Source: Simiduia aestuariiviva (GTDB taxonomy: Bacteria; Pseudomonadota; Gammaproteobacteria; Pseudomonadales; Cellvibrionaceae). From it: DNA of 64,000 nucleotides. Position 1 is the stretch's first letter. Each line of letters starts with the position of its first letter. Positions 9,390-18,561 of this stretch are shown here, piece by piece. Where the stretch lies: assembly GCF_014192475.1 (NCBI RefSeq), contig NZ_JACHXZ010000002.1, positions 416,524 through 480,523 of the forward strand, given 5' to 3'. The notes under the pieces are model-generated. The model was given only the letters and a program-made list of their open reading frames with translations. It did not search any database and was not told the DNA's origin. The position numbers and the translations under genes are program-made.

Positions 9390-11426
9390 ATGACAAACAC
9401 AAATTATCGCAAAGACATTGACGGCCTGCGAACTATTGCAGTTAGCTCTGTAATCCTTTATCACGCTCAGCTCTATATTGGGAATGGACAACTTCTGGCG
9501 GGCGGCTATCTCGGCGTAGACATTTTTTTTGTTATATCAGGTTTCCTAATTACCGGTATTCTAAAAACAGAACTTGAAAATTCAGGCTCCATTTCCATAC
9601 TGAACTTCTATAACCGGAGACTTCGAAGGCTAGCGCCAGCTCTATTCTTTGTATTTTTATGCTCAATCGCGGTTGCTTACGTGCTACTAACTCCGGAAAG
9701 CATGGTAGATTTTGCAAAATCCATGCTAGCCTCTACATCCTTTGTATCGAATTTCTATTGGGATAGCACCCTCCAAGAATATGGCGCTGAATCCGGCTAC
9801 TTCAAACCGCTGCTGCATACGTGGTCACTAGCAGTTGAAGAACAATTCTATATTCTGTTCCCCCTTCTACTGTTGGGAATATATAAACTAAAAAGAAAAC
9901 CTATTTTTGTAATCGCTATAGGAATTCTCGCAAGTTTTTTAACTGCCATCTATGTAACAGCAGACGACCAATCGCAGTCTTTTTACATGCTTTATACAAG
10001 AGCTTGGGAACTATTAGTTGGTGCAATTCTGGTTTTTATTCCTGCGGACAAAAACCTAGGCATGAACGTTAGATTGCTTCGAAACATTTTTGGGATAGCG
10101 GCACTTTCAATCCTTGTTTATAGCCTACTAAACATTGAATACAATGCATCCCACCCTGGAGGTATCACGGCACTTCCGGTTTTAGCAACTGCTTTACTTA
10201 TCCACATAAACAAGAACGAGAACTGGACAAAAACCCTATTAGAGCTTAAACCACTAACCCTAATCGGATTAATCTCTTACTCACTATACCTTTGGCACTT
10301 TCCCATTTTCGCATTTGGATTAATTTATGACGCACAGCCAGATTATATCGATAAAGCTCTATGGGTATTACTTACAACACTTGCGTCAATTATTAGCTAT
10401 AAATACATAGAGCAACCTTTCCGCGACAAAACTCGCATAACCAATCCAAATCTTTATACCATCACAGGCATTACTGTAGCTTTAATACTGGCCTTCTGCG
10501 CCTATGCCATTTTGTCCAATGGCATCAAATCCAGGCTTCCATTAATCATTCAAAACCTAGAGATCAACGTAATTAACTCTAGAGCGTGCACAAATAATGA
10601 AGCTTGCAATGAAAACGCGCCCGCAACAACGAAACTGATTTCAATCGGTGACTCCCATATGATGCCTTTTGAGCGCGCACTGCTTGATATAGCTCAACAA
10701 CGTAGCTTGGACTTCATATCGATGAACGAAAGAAGCTGTGAGTACGTTCTAGGCCTAAATAGAGTCCACAGAAAAACACAAAAAATATCTAACTGTAACA
10801 ACAAATATCAACAGCAGCGCCGAAACACGCTACTTTCTTATTCCGGCTCCATTATAGTTATTGGCTCCAGACTTCCGGTTAGGCTGTCAGAAACCGGCTT
10901 TAATAATAAAGAAGGAGGAAACGAAGGTCGAAAATCTTCTGTCATGCAACCTCATAAAAAATCTCTACGAACTAAGTCTGAAAGGATTGCCGCGTACAAA
11001 AAATCACTTAAAGAATCCGTACTAGAACTAGCAGAAAAAGGCAATAAAATTATTTTAATTTACCCAATACCAGAGGTAGGCTGGAACGTTGCAAAAAAAT
11101 TAATGGAATTGTATAGAACTAGCGAATCGATACCTAAATTCCAGGAAAAACTTAGTAATACGCCAATCACCACCTCATATAAGGTTTATCTAGAACGCAC
11201 GCAAGATGCTCATCTCCTGCTAGACAACATTCAACATGATAATATCTTTAGGGTATATCCTGGTAGAGTTTTCTGTAACAGCAAAATACCAAATCGCTGT
11301 ATAACACACGATGACAAAAACTCTTTTTACCGAGACGACGACCACTTGAGTGGCGCTGGTGTTGATTTGCTTAGACCGGACCTAGAAACAGCAATAGACA
11401 ACGCTCTAATAAGATTAGAGCGCTAA
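9390..11426 (+). CDS. O-acyltransferase, OafA/YrhL type with C-terminal SGNH domain
   Basis: This 678-residue protein has an N-terminal acyltransferase-3 membrane domain of about ten helices (residues 1-385). It starts with the RKDIDGLRTIAVSSVILYHA motif and includes HTWSLAVEEQFY. A periplasmic SGNH-like domain follows, with SIGDSHMMPFERA near residue 415 and DDDHLSGAGVDLL near the C-terminus. Such fusions acetylate or otherwise acylate O-antigen and other surface glycans. A second gene of the same build is at 21978-23903. An inverted repeat (11402-11422) spans the end of the gene. Confidence 0.9.
   Translation: MTNTNYRKDIDGLRTIAVSSVILYHAQLYIGNGQLLAGGYLGVDIFFVISGFLITGILKTELENSGSISILNFYNRRLRRLAPALFFVFLCSIAVAYVLLTPESMVDFAKSMLASTSFVSNFYWDSTLQEYGAESGYFKPLLHTWSLAVEEQFYILFPLLLLGIYKLKRKPIFVIAIGILASFLTAIYVTADDQSQSFYMLYTRAWELLVGAILVFIPADKNLGMNVRLLRNIFGIAALSILVYSLLNIEYNASHPGGITALPVLATALLIHINKNENWTKTLLELKPLTLIGLISYSLYLWHFPIFAFGLIYDAQPDYIDKALWVLLTTLASIISYKYIEQPFRDKTRITNPNLYTITGITVALILAFCAYAILSNGIKSRLPLIIQNLEINVINSRACTNNEACNENAPATTKLISIGDSHMMPFERALLDIAQQRSLDFISMNERSCEYVLGLNRVHRKTQKISNCNNKYQQQRRNTLLSYSGSIIVIGSRLPVRLSETGFNNKEGGNEGRKSSVMQPHKKSLRTKSERIAAYKKSLKESVLELAEKGNKIILIYPIPEVGWNVAKKLMELYRTSESIPKFQEKLSNTPITTSYKVYLERTQDAHLLLDNIQHDNIFRVYPGRVFCNSKIPNRCITHDDKNSFYRDDDHLSGAGVDLLRPDLETAIDNALIRLER
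11402..11422 (+). repeat. Perfect 9-bp inverted repeat over the end of the acyltransferase gene
   Basis: CGCTCTAAT and ATTAGAGCG flank a 3-base loop and lie over the last codons, just before the TAA stop. No T-run follows on either strand, so a standard intrinsic terminator is not supported. It may still stabilise the 3' end of the plus-strand transcript, which here faces the convergent sulfotransferase operon. Confidence 0.4.
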
Positions 11427-11665
11427 AAATAGTTGTAATCATAAATCTCAATACAGGAAAATCATTGCTGCCCTAGCTTTTCAATTAAGAGAAAAACGAG
11501 TCAATTTCAATCACTACAGCCTCAACTACCGAGACTCCATTAAGCGCAAGTTGAGGTTGAAAACTTTCTTAAATAGAATCTGGTGAGCATGAAAATCACT
11601 ACAGACTTAAGAATCAAGATCTAGCAGATACACTAACTGACAGAATCAAAACCTCGGATATCTAA
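11426..11665 (+). pseudogene. Probable decayed reading frame at the convergence point
   Basis: This roughly 290-base gap has no intact gene, yet three consecutive plus-strand stretches read like protein. The first, about 11426-11476, reads IVVIINLNTGKS and resembles the first strand and P-loop of a sulfotransferase. The second, in another frame up to the stop at 11584-11586, contains IAALAFQLREKRVNFNHYSL. The third, in a third frame, begins near 11582 and ends at 11665 with NQDLADTLTDRIKTSDI. Together they look like a short, frameshifted remnant, perhaps of a P-loop sulfotransferase. The rest of the gap to 11717 is A+T-rich with nothing recognisable. This is inference from codon appearance. 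Confidence 0.35.
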
Positions 11666-11717
11666 TATTTTTATAGTTAACAGAAACTACATATAACTAT
11701 AAACCAGTCGAAAAAAA

Positions 11718-12515
11718 TCAAACGTCGAGCAAATAGCCTTCCAACCCCGCCGCTTTAACCGCGCAAATAATTTCCTTAACTAGGTCATCCGATAGTGCAC
11801 CACGCTCTACCCCACCATATTTTATTTTATTGACAGAATATTCATTGTTTTGATGTGACTTTTGTGACAAATAATTAGTACTTTGCTCACCCATGCTCAA
11901 GCCTGCGAAACTAAAAATCCTGCCCACCTCCACAGCAGCATTACCGACCAATTTATTATAATTCACAACGCATACTGATTTAGGCCAACTTACACTCAAC
12001 TCCTCCATCATTTTTGTTGCCTCTATCCACTTCTTCAGGCCGAAAAAATTCTCTACCCGGCCTTCATTCTTGCTTTGAGCGTTGTAGAATTCGTCCTGAA
12101 CGGACCACCCCAAATCGTGCCGAAATTCCCGTGGCGCAGAAACCCAACTATTAATTACAGAAACAGGATCTCTCACCAAAAAGATAACCTTTACCTTTGA
12201 GCGCAGCAAAGCTTGAACCGTATTGAGATAGCGAACTTCTTTAAACACCAAATGAGTAATTTTTGACTTAGAAAAGACTGGTTTATACCCGAGTAACCTT
12301 TGGTTATACTGAAGAATAAAATGGTCTTTCGTCAAAGCCAATTCATCGAAGAATAGATCGATATCACTAGGAAAAGAATCACTAGACAACCGATCTTTAA
12401 ACGCATAAGAGAATAGTGGCTGGAAAAAATACTGGACATTTGGTGAAGAGTTCAATATTTCACCTAGCCAAGAAGAGCCCGATCGCGGCACAGAAAAAAT
12501 AGCTAGCCTATGCAT
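11718..12515 (-). CDS. PAPS-dependent sulfotransferase
   Basis: This 265-residue protein begins with the 5'-phosphosulfate binding loop FSVPRSGSSWLGE at residues 7-19. It carries the 3'-phosphate motif VIFLVRDPVSVINSW near residue 130, the two hallmarks of the P-loop sulfotransferase superfamily. It should move sulfate from PAPS to a hydroxyl or amino group, probably of a glycan. There is no signal peptide or membrane helix, so it acts in the cytoplasm, before export. It is the last gene of the long minus-strand operon. The substrate is unknown. Confidence 0.85.
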   Translation of the reverse strand: MHRLAIFSVPRSGSSWLGEILNSSPNVQYFFQPLFSYAFKDRLSSDSFPSDIDLFFDELALTKDHFILQYNQRLLGYKPVFSKSKITHLVFKEVRYLNTVQALLRSKVKVIFLVRDPVSVINSWVSAPREFRHDLGWSVQDEFYNAQSKNEGRVENFFGLKKWIEATKMMEELSVSWPKSVCVVNYNKLVGNAAVEVGRIFSFAGLSMGEQSTNYLSQKSHQNNEYSVNKIKYGGVERGALSDDLVKEIICAVKAAGLEGYLLDV

Positions 12516-12547
12516 TGAAATCTAACTCCAAACGCCAGCAGCACTAA

Positions 12548-13096
12548 CTATCTAGTTGGCCTATAAAACTTTGCCGGCATTCCAAACCACACTTCATTAT
12601 CCGGCACATCCTTTCTAACCTGCGAACAGGCTCCAATTTCAGAGTTTTCCCCTACTGTTACTGCAGGCATAATCACCACACTAGCACCGAACTTTGAGCC
12701 CTTCTTCAATCGACCTACAGATTTTTCGTTATTTTTTGAAAGGTCTGGCGTATCTGTCACAACAAAAGCATATTTCATTACTACATCATCTTCAACAACT
12801 GTACCAGCGGATAATGTACCACGACTACCCATAATAACACGGTCACCCAACTGACAATTGTCTCGGATTTCACAAAAAGACGTGAATGAGCAACTTTGGC
12901 CAATAACCACACTCTCACCTACTTTTGTGTAGGTGCCTATTCTCGTACCTTTACCGATTTTTGTATTTGCGCCAATCATGGAATAATCCTCTATTGACAC
13001 TCCACTTTCGAGAATCGCCCCGTCCTCAACAATACAAAATCTGCCAATCTTGACATCCGTCGCAATGGTAGCAGTTTCTGAAATAAAAGAATTCAT
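12548..13096 (-). CDS. Left-handed beta-helix acyltransferase (WbpD/FdtC-like)
   Basis: This 182-residue protein is made mostly of hexapeptide repeats of the form [IV]GxxxxI (such as IGANTKIGKGTRIGTYTKVG), forming a left-handed beta-helix. An insertion loop around KYAFVVTDTPDLSKN is where relatives bind the nucleotide sugar. The C-terminus ends with VWFGMPAKFYRP, a typical closing helix. Relatives N-acetylate 3- or 4-amino sugars attached to UDP or dTDP. The DegT aminotransferase upstream could supply the amino sugar. It lies 2 bases after a second, longer beta-helix protein. The acyl donor and exact sugar are inferred. Confidence 0.82.
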   Translation of the reverse strand: MNSFISETATIATDVKIGRFCIVEDGAILESGVSIEDYSMIGANTKIGKGTRIGTYTKVGESVVIGQSCSFTSFCEIRDNCQLGDRVIMGSRGTLSAGTVVEDDVVMKYAFVVTDTPDLSKNNEKSVGRLKKGSKFGASVVIMPAVTVGENSEIGACSQVRKDVPDNEVWFGMPAKFYRPTR

Positions 13097-13098
13097 AG

Positions 13099-14142
13099 TT
13101 AGTTCTCCTGAGTTAATGAAGTTGGTACGCCTTTCAATCTATTGTTACTGTCGATTTTTTTTATTTTTGCAGGCACACCTATCATGAGAGTCCCAGAAGA
13201 TTCATTATTGTGAACAACCACTGAGCCTGCACCAATCACACAGTCATCGGCGATTTTCACCTGAGGACGGACTACACTGCCCGCCCCCATAAATGTTCTA
13301 TCACCGAGCACTACATTACCAGCAATCGATACGTTATTTGCGAAATGACATTCAGCCCCTAATCTTGCTCCGTGACCTATTTTGCTTCCGTGGGCTATTA
13401 CACTACCAGCACCTACAGTTGTACTTTCGTTCACAGAACCTCGGACGATTGTTACATCTGTCCCCAAGAATACATTTTTACCTATATACGTGTATCCAAT
13501 TTGAGGCTGCTTGACTCGAACACGATTTACTTGATCCCAAACCCATGCAACACCTGTGGCTCCTAATGTCGAGTGAGATTCTATACATGTGTCATCATCG
13601 ATGTAGACCCTATCTCTTACAACCACATGTGAATGTAGTTTTACATTCTTACCTATGAAAGCTTCCTCCACTATACAGTAGGGTCCAATATACGCACTAT
13701 CATGGATTGTAGCGGCAGGACTAACAATTGCGGTAGGGTGGACACCAAAAATGTCAGATTTTTGATAAGCCAATTCCTGCATTAGTCGATAAAAAACTAG
13801 CTGGGGTTCAGAAACAACTATTTGAAAAATAGATTCCGCATTATCACATACTGCCAAACCATCATGTATAACGATTGAATTTGCGATGCTATCGGGCATT
13901 ACTTTAGCGCCCGCAAGATAGTACACACCCCCTTGCTCAACATTCATCAAACTCATAAATTCAAATTTTACATCGTTAAGTTTGCCAGTAGTTTTATATT
14001 CTATACCCAGCTTATCCAGCGCACTTAGAATTCGAGTACAACTGAACTCATTTTTCGAAAAAAATTCATTAGTCTTCATAGGACATAAATCCCACCTAAT
14101 TGGATAACCATACAGATAGCTGTTAGCATACTTCATATCCAT
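13099..14142 (-). CDS. LpxD-like beta-helix N-acyltransferase
   Basis: This protein is about 347 residues long. The first 130 residues form a mixed domain like the uridine-binding domain of LpxD (with LNDVKFEFMSLMNVEQGG and YYLAGAKVMPDS). A long hexapeptide beta-helix follows, starting at FGVHPTAIVSPAATIHDSAY. A bona fide LpxD is unlikely: the lipid A lpx genes are not here and the HFxxH-type core is not obvious. It probably acylates an amino sugar of the repeat unit. The ATG at 14142 overlaps the WbqC gene by 20 bases; a start at 14079 (MKTNEFF) with a GGGA upstream is also possible and would avoid the overlap. Confidence 0.75.
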   Translation of the reverse strand: MDMKYANSYLYGYPIRWDLCPMKTNEFFSKNEFSCTRILSALDKLGIEYKTTGKLNDVKFEFMSLMNVEQGGVYYLAGAKVMPDSIANSIVIHDGLAVCDNAESIFQIVVSEPQLVFYRLMQELAYQKSDIFGVHPTAIVSPAATIHDSAYIGPYCIVEEAFIGKNVKLHSHVVVRDRVYIDDDTCIESHSTLGATGVAWVWDQVNRVRVKQPQIGYTYIGKNVFLGTDVTIVRGSVNESTTVGAGSVIAHGSKIGHGARLGAECHFANNVSIAGNVVLGDRTFMGAGSVVRPQVKIADDCVIGAGSVVVHNNESSGTLMIGVPAKIKKIDSNNRLKGVPTSLTQEN

Positions 14143-14818
14143 TTAAAAAAGACTTTATCTCCCGCTTTGAACAGGACATTAACAAGTCAATGATAGACAA
14201 ATTATCAACGAAGCCGTCTTTAGCATTTTGCTGTACATATGTTCTCTGGAACTTATTGAGAAAAAGTAAATCTATTCCATTCCTCTTAAAACCTTCATGA
14301 TCGTATAAATTTCGCCCTCCGATGGAATTAATGTAAGCATCTGCCTTAAAAGAGCCACATATTTTAACTATCCTATCCTGTGGATCTAAACATCGCTCAT
14401 AATCACACTCTGACGAGTAGACCCAGTTAAGGTCCATCTCTAAATATTGAAATACGGCAATAATAGAGGACGCGCAAACTTTTGAAACCAATCGCTCTTT
14501 TTGCTCAATGATATTAACGACGATTGGGTACACATCGTCAAAATATGGATGCTTTGAATACGACTGAGCAATCATCTTCAAAATTTTTTTTGTATCACCT
14601 GAAAACTCTAGCTCATTTATCTTTTTAAAAGATGATTGCTTAGTGATAGGCAAGGTGAATCTCGTAACTCCATTATTTGTCAGCAGGTAATTTCTATTTA
14701 TGAAGCCACCCTTTATATAATTAACGTCATCATAAAACACAAAGAGATCACAACTATTAGCTAGCTGATAGTAGCCAAGATAAGGAAATAAGTAGGGCTG
14801 CATAACTGCAAGTTTCAT
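14123..14818 (-). CDS. WbqC-family protein
   Basis: This 231-residue protein opens with the highly typical WbqC motif AVMQPYLFPYLGYYQL, followed by DDVNYIKGGFINRNYLL. The family is found in O-antigen and capsule clusters beside amino-sugar genes. It is thought to help modify amino sugars, for example by adding amino-acid-like groups, but its chemistry is not firmly established. Here it is flanked by two beta-helix acyltransferases and shares an operon with a DegT aminotransferase, the usual company. No membrane segment is seen. The next 112 bases towards 14930 hold no gene. Confidence 0.85.
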   Translation of the reverse strand: MKLAVMQPYLFPYLGYYQLANSCDLFVFYDDVNYIKGGFINRNYLLTNNGVTRFTLPITKQSSFKKINELEFSGDTKKILKMIAQSYSKHPYFDDVYPIVVNIIEQKERLVSKVCASSIIAVFQYLEMDLNWVYSSECDYERCLDPQDRIVKICGSFKADAYINSIGGRNLYDHEGFKRNGIDLLFLNKFQRTYVQQNAKDGFVDNLSIIDLLMSCSKREIKSFLNGYEVC

Positions 14819-14930
14819 TTTAATTTACACCACGTTATTTTTGTTAAAAGCACGTAGATTCATAAGGCATGAAGTCAACCCCACACACTCTCAGCCTTTA
14901 AAATAAATTATTTGCAAAACACTTATCACC

Positions 14931-16088
14931 CTAGATGTCCGAGTTCCGACGAAATATAAAATCAACAACCCTTTTGAGCATATTCCTTTTGTCTTCTTTA
15001 CACAGTTGCGACTCGTTTACTACCACCTCTTTAGCTTCAGCTTTTTCAGCCGCCAATTTTTCCTCCATTTCGAAATGCAATTGACTCCATATTGACGCTG
15101 TAATCTTCATCGCGTCTTCAACGCAGAGTCGATTCGCCCCCTTTTCTCTATACATTGTAAAATCTTCGTTGAAGAGACTAGCGTCTTCAGGGAAGTAAAC
15201 AGAACGGATATACTCATTGCCTTCAGAATATATGCTATAAAAAGCTTTAGCTTCGCTAATAGCTGGATAAAAACCAGGCCCTGAAAATGAGTCTCTTAGC
15301 AATCGTTGGATATCACCGTAGAGTGGATTTGGCATTCCATCTATAAATTTAGGTATCTCTTTATTAAAATACGCCAAAAATTCCTGAGCCTTTTCACTTA
15401 GTGAGGCATTTTCATTAACTAACCCAACCGGGGCTACATATTTATCTAATGAAGTTACTGACAGAAAATCATGAAGGGAATCCCCTTGTACTAAACCACC
15501 CTCCTGGTAACGCCTAATGATGATATTTTCTTTACCAAATATATCTTGATACGATTTAATTAGCTTAGCATACTCGTATCTACTCCCACCCCCCTGAAGA
15601 CTAAAGACGTCTCCAAACTGCGAACTTCCTGACAATATTCGCGTTGTGTGCAAACTAGTCGCCAATCTATCCTGGCGCCTCAAGTAGACAACTACGATAA
15701 TTCTTAGAAAATAATCATTAAGAAACTTAAACAATTCCTCAATACTGACAGAATCGTTAAGCACAGCGGAGAGATGTTCGTTAGAGATAACCACCTGTCG
15801 TAGTTCATACATTTCCAGCTCATCATGAAACTCCTTAACCATAGAGTCCCTAAAGTCCTCTAATGACATATCACTTTGTGCCAACACCCTTTCAAAAAAA
15901 TCAATACGGCGATTGCCTTTGTAACAGGACAAGGCTAACTTAACATGATTTCTCTCACCCAAGCTGACCGGATATAGAATGTGATTTTCTAATAGCGTTG
16001 TGCGGCCATCGGCCAGTGCTTTTTGAATACTCGTCGTACCGGTCTTCTCTGTACCGATATGAAGGTAGCATAAATCAATTTTTTTCAC
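14931..16088 (-). CDS. Sulfotransferase-like protein
   Basis: This 385-residue cytoplasmic protein has the P-loop-like motif HIGTEKTGTTSIQ at residues 10-22. A strand-loop motif VVVYLRRQDRLATSLH near residue 150 corresponds to the 3'-phosphate site of sulfotransferases. This is the divergent branch often annotated as hypothetical or sulfotransferase-like in polysaccharide loci. A conserved-looking FGKENIIIRRY segment follows. The charged C-terminal tail (EEKLAAEKAEAKE) looks helical. It overlaps the upstream membrane-kinase-like gene by 14 bases, implying coupled expression. The acceptor is unknown. Confidence 0.75.
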   Translation of the reverse strand: MKKIDLCYLHIGTEKTGTTSIQKALADGRTTLLENHILYPVSLGERNHVKLALSCYKGNRRIDFFERVLAQSDMSLEDFRDSMVKEFHDELEMYELRQVVISNEHLSAVLNDSVSIEELFKFLNDYFLRIIVVVYLRRQDRLATSLHTTRILSGSSQFGDVFSLQGGGSRYEYAKLIKSYQDIFGKENIIIRRYQEGGLVQGDSLHDFLSVTSLDKYVAPVGLVNENASLSEKAQEFLAYFNKEIPKFIDGMPNPLYGDIQRLLRDSFSGPGFYPAISEAKAFYSIYSEGNEYIRSVYFPEDASLFNEDFTMYREKGANRLCVEDAMKITASIWSQLHFEMEEKLAAEKAEAKEVVVNESQLCKEDKRNMLKRVVDFIFRRNSDI

Positions 16089-17826
16089 GATATATGTGCT
16101 TTACCTGATAAACCAAATTAATAAGTCGCTCTATATGTGAAAAACATTTGAGAAACTCGCCCGCGTCATAATCGACCTCTATCCATGATAAATAGTTGGC
16201 GCAGAGTATACTTTTGCATATATCGTCATTACCAACCATCTTACGCTGGACATCGATAGTCTTCAAATAGGATACACAAAGATCGATGCTAGCCTCTCGA
16301 TCTAATCGAAACCCCAATGGCTCTACAGTCCACCCGACAGGGTGCACCAGCTTTAAAGGCTCAGAAGGGTGGAGACCGACCACAGACTGTTTTTTCAAGC
16401 ATAATTTGTGGGGAAGCCTCTCAACCCTAAACAGAATATCAGAAAAATTTTCAACGAAAGCACACCACCCTTTAGCTCCGAATTCGTCCGCTAGAGTCTC
16501 AAGATGATGATATCTCGCTATGCTTGACCTCCTCCAAAGTACTGCATGATTACTTAAATAATCTTGATAAAAATCGTCGCTTAACCTAATTTTCGATACA
16601 GAAAGCTTTATTTCATTGCTATCTTTGACATTGCAGTGTTGTATTACAACGTCAGAAGACGAAAAAACATTCACCTTATAGCCATTTAAATCTGCTGATC
16701 CAAGAAATGGTAAAGCAAGCTTCCCCAATTCAACCGTTGTCATTAAACAACGCTCTTGCTCAAACCAACTGGTTTTTTTTATATCGTACAGTTTAACAAG
16801 AAATTCACCGCAATCTGTTCTACAATCAAGCGCATAGCAGCCACTACCAAATCCAGAAAGTAATTTAATAGTATATACCTGCTGCACATTTAAACTTAAA
16901 TCACGCAGTATCTGGATAACCCATTGATTACGAGAACCGGGAGCTAAGAACTTATCAACACCGTGCCGCTCAATTACAAACTTATTGGACGGTGGCGCAT
17001 CAGGAAAAAACAACGCGCTAACTTCATTTCTCTTTAGGTGAATCGATCTCACCGATCCAAAAATAGACCTAAATAAGCCCATCGCCTGCCTTGCAAACAA
17101 AAGTCCAATCAAAGCAAAGAAGTACCTAGGCGGATCAATAGGCAGAGTAAAATCTAAAACTATGTAGCCAAATGCAACTAGAAACCCTAGTATTGACAGA
17201 TAATCCAATAATTTTGGCAATTGATCTGTTAAATAGGTAGAACTTTTTAACGATTGACTGCCAATAATAAAAATTACAACTGCGCATAAAACGATATAAC
17301 AAATTACACACCAAAACAGACCTCGATACAAAAACGAAATAATGGTCATTGAAAGGCAAAAAAACAAAAAACCACTGAGACTATCTATGAGACTTTCGTA
17401 GATTCTGCCGGCTATTATTTTTTGCTGCCCGAAAATCATTGTTTTTCGGTTCTGCAACAGCAATGCGTTGACCACCTTTGGCTTTAATTTATTTGAACAC
17501 CAAGTAGTTAGAAAACTCAACAACAACATAGTTAGCGCCGAACTACTTAAAAGCAGTATCGCACTCTGCTTATCCATCTCCCTTAAAAAGTCAGGGAAAA
17601 ACCTTGGAATCCTATCGGACCCCAACATTAAAACAATCTTTATGGGCAACAAATAAGCCAAAAGCATTGACAGCTGGGACACCAACGAAAGCGCCACCAG
17701 GAAAAAAGTGCTTGTCGGCTTTAATCTAGAGATACGCCTAACCGACCGATAATACTGCGCCAGACCAAATAAAGCCCCTGAAATCAAGCTGTCTGGTTTA
17801 GCCACTATGCGACTCACACTTGGCAA
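16075..17826 (-). CDS. Six-helix ABC-like membrane domain joined to a kinase-like domain; unknown function
   Basis: I do not recognise this 583-residue protein as a known family. The first 260 residues hold about six hydrophobic helices (near 40-69, 88-108, two in 150-190, 208-228, 236-254) with the look of an ABC exporter membrane domain. No Walker A or ABC signature is present anywhere. The soluble part contains LLSGFGSGCYAL (324-333) and FLVKLYD (Lys345), which resemble the glycine loop and beta-3 lysine of kinase-fold proteins, then a Glu in WFEQERCL. A clear HGD catalytic loop is missing. It overlaps sulfotransferase-like genes on both sides (29 and 14 bases). It may tie a membrane transporter or scaffold to glycan phosphorylation or sensing; this is a guess. 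Confidence 0.6.
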   Translation of the reverse strand: MPSVSRIVAKPDSLISGALFGLAQYYRSVRRISRLKPTSTFFLVALSLVSQLSMLLAYLLPIKIVLMLGSDRIPRFFPDFLREMDKQSAILLLSSSALTMLLLSFLTTWCSNKLKPKVVNALLLQNRKTMIFGQQKIIAGRIYESLIDSLSGFLFFCLSMTIISFLYRGLFWCVICYIVLCAVVIFIIGSQSLKSSTYLTDQLPKLLDYLSILGFLVAFGYIVLDFTLPIDPPRYFFALIGLLFARQAMGLFRSIFGSVRSIHLKRNEVSALFFPDAPPSNKFVIERHGVDKFLAPGSRNQWVIQILRDLSLNVQQVYTIKLLSGFGSGCYALDCRTDCGEFLVKLYDIKKTSWFEQERCLMTTVELGKLALPFLGSADLNGYKVNVFSSSDVVIQHCNVKDSNEIKLSVSKIRLSDDFYQDYLSNHAVLWRRSSIARYHHLETLADEFGAKGWCAFVENFSDILFRVERLPHKLCLKKQSVVGLHPSEPLKLVHPVGWTVEPLGFRLDREASIDLCVSYLKTIDVQRKMVGNDDICKSILCANYLSWIEVDYDAGEFLKCFSHIERLINLVYQVKHIYREKN

Positions 17827-18556
17827 TTATTGACTCCCAAAGACGTAAATCCAAATCGTTTTCTTGGTATAGCAACTCGATCTCTTCACCCAAAAGCCCT
17901 TCAATTTCAACAAGTTTTTCACTCAAAGGTTTCTTTATATTTTTGGAGTTAACGTTTAAAGGTTTAAACTTTCTATTTAAACCAGAGAAGTAGGGATCTA
18001 AAACAGTGAAGATACTATTCACGGAGCTCTCAAATTTTTCTACAACTCCCACATGAAACAAACCGCTCTCAATTTTTCCAAGCGCCAGCTCAAGATCATC
18101 ATCAAAAACCTGTCGATTAAGCTTCCCCGTTAAACCGAGCATTGTTCTTAATTGATAATTTCGTATAACTCCAGGTGTATTCTGCAACATACGCCATTTC
18201 ACATAGGCCTTAAAATCGAGCTTTTTAGCCATTTGAGCTCCCTTGGACTGAGAAATTTGTTTTTTCTCAAAAAGGTATACTGATAGTGCACGCTCAATAG
18301 GATGTCGAAGAAAAAAAACTGGGTGAAGATTAATATTCTCAATATCTGGCAATGGGCTGACCATATGATGGCTGGAAATAGCCTTTAATTTGACATTACC
18401 CTTGATAAATTCTTCAAGATACTGAGCTCCACCTGCCACCATTTTGTCATCCTCACGATGGTCTACGAAAGCGCGGCCAAAGTTTCTTTTTAGCAGACCA
18501 TCGAAGGTAGTACCTGCATTTTTAAAAATATGATAGTGGACTATTACGTTACGCAT
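17798..18556 (-). CDS. Sulfotransferase, family 2 type
   Basis: This 252-residue protein has the motif YHIFKNAGTTFDGLL at residues 8-22 and VFFLRHPIERALSVYLFE near residue 80. These match the PAPS-binding signatures of the Sulfotransfer_2 family, which includes heparan and chondroitin sulfotransferases and bacterial relatives. There is no membrane anchor, unlike the eukaryotic Golgi enzymes, so it works in the cytoplasm on nucleotide- or lipid-linked sugars. It starts 5 bases after the preceding sulfotransferase gene and overlaps the next gene by 29 bases. The acceptor is unknown. Confidence 0.85.
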   Translation of the reverse strand: MRNVIVHYHIFKNAGTTFDGLLKRNFGRAFVDHREDDKMVAGGAQYLEEFIKGNVKLKAISSHHMVSPLPDIENINLHPVFFLRHPIERALSVYLFEKKQISQSKGAQMAKKLDFKAYVKWRMLQNTPGVIRNYQLRTMLGLTGKLNRQVFDDDLELALGKIESGLFHVGVVEKFESSVNSIFTVLDPYFSGLNRKFKPLNVNSKNIKKPLSEKLVEIEGLLGEEIELLYQENDLDLRLWESIIAKCESHSG

Positions 18557-18561
18557 AGTGT

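Noticed and set aside
11402-11422. Intrinsic terminator for the plus-strand operon
   Set aside because: The stem is good but no T-run follows on either strand.
13099-14142. Lipid A enzyme LpxD
   Set aside because: No lpxA, fabZ or bamA neighbour, and it sits in an amino-sugar cassette; only LpxD-like architecture is supported.
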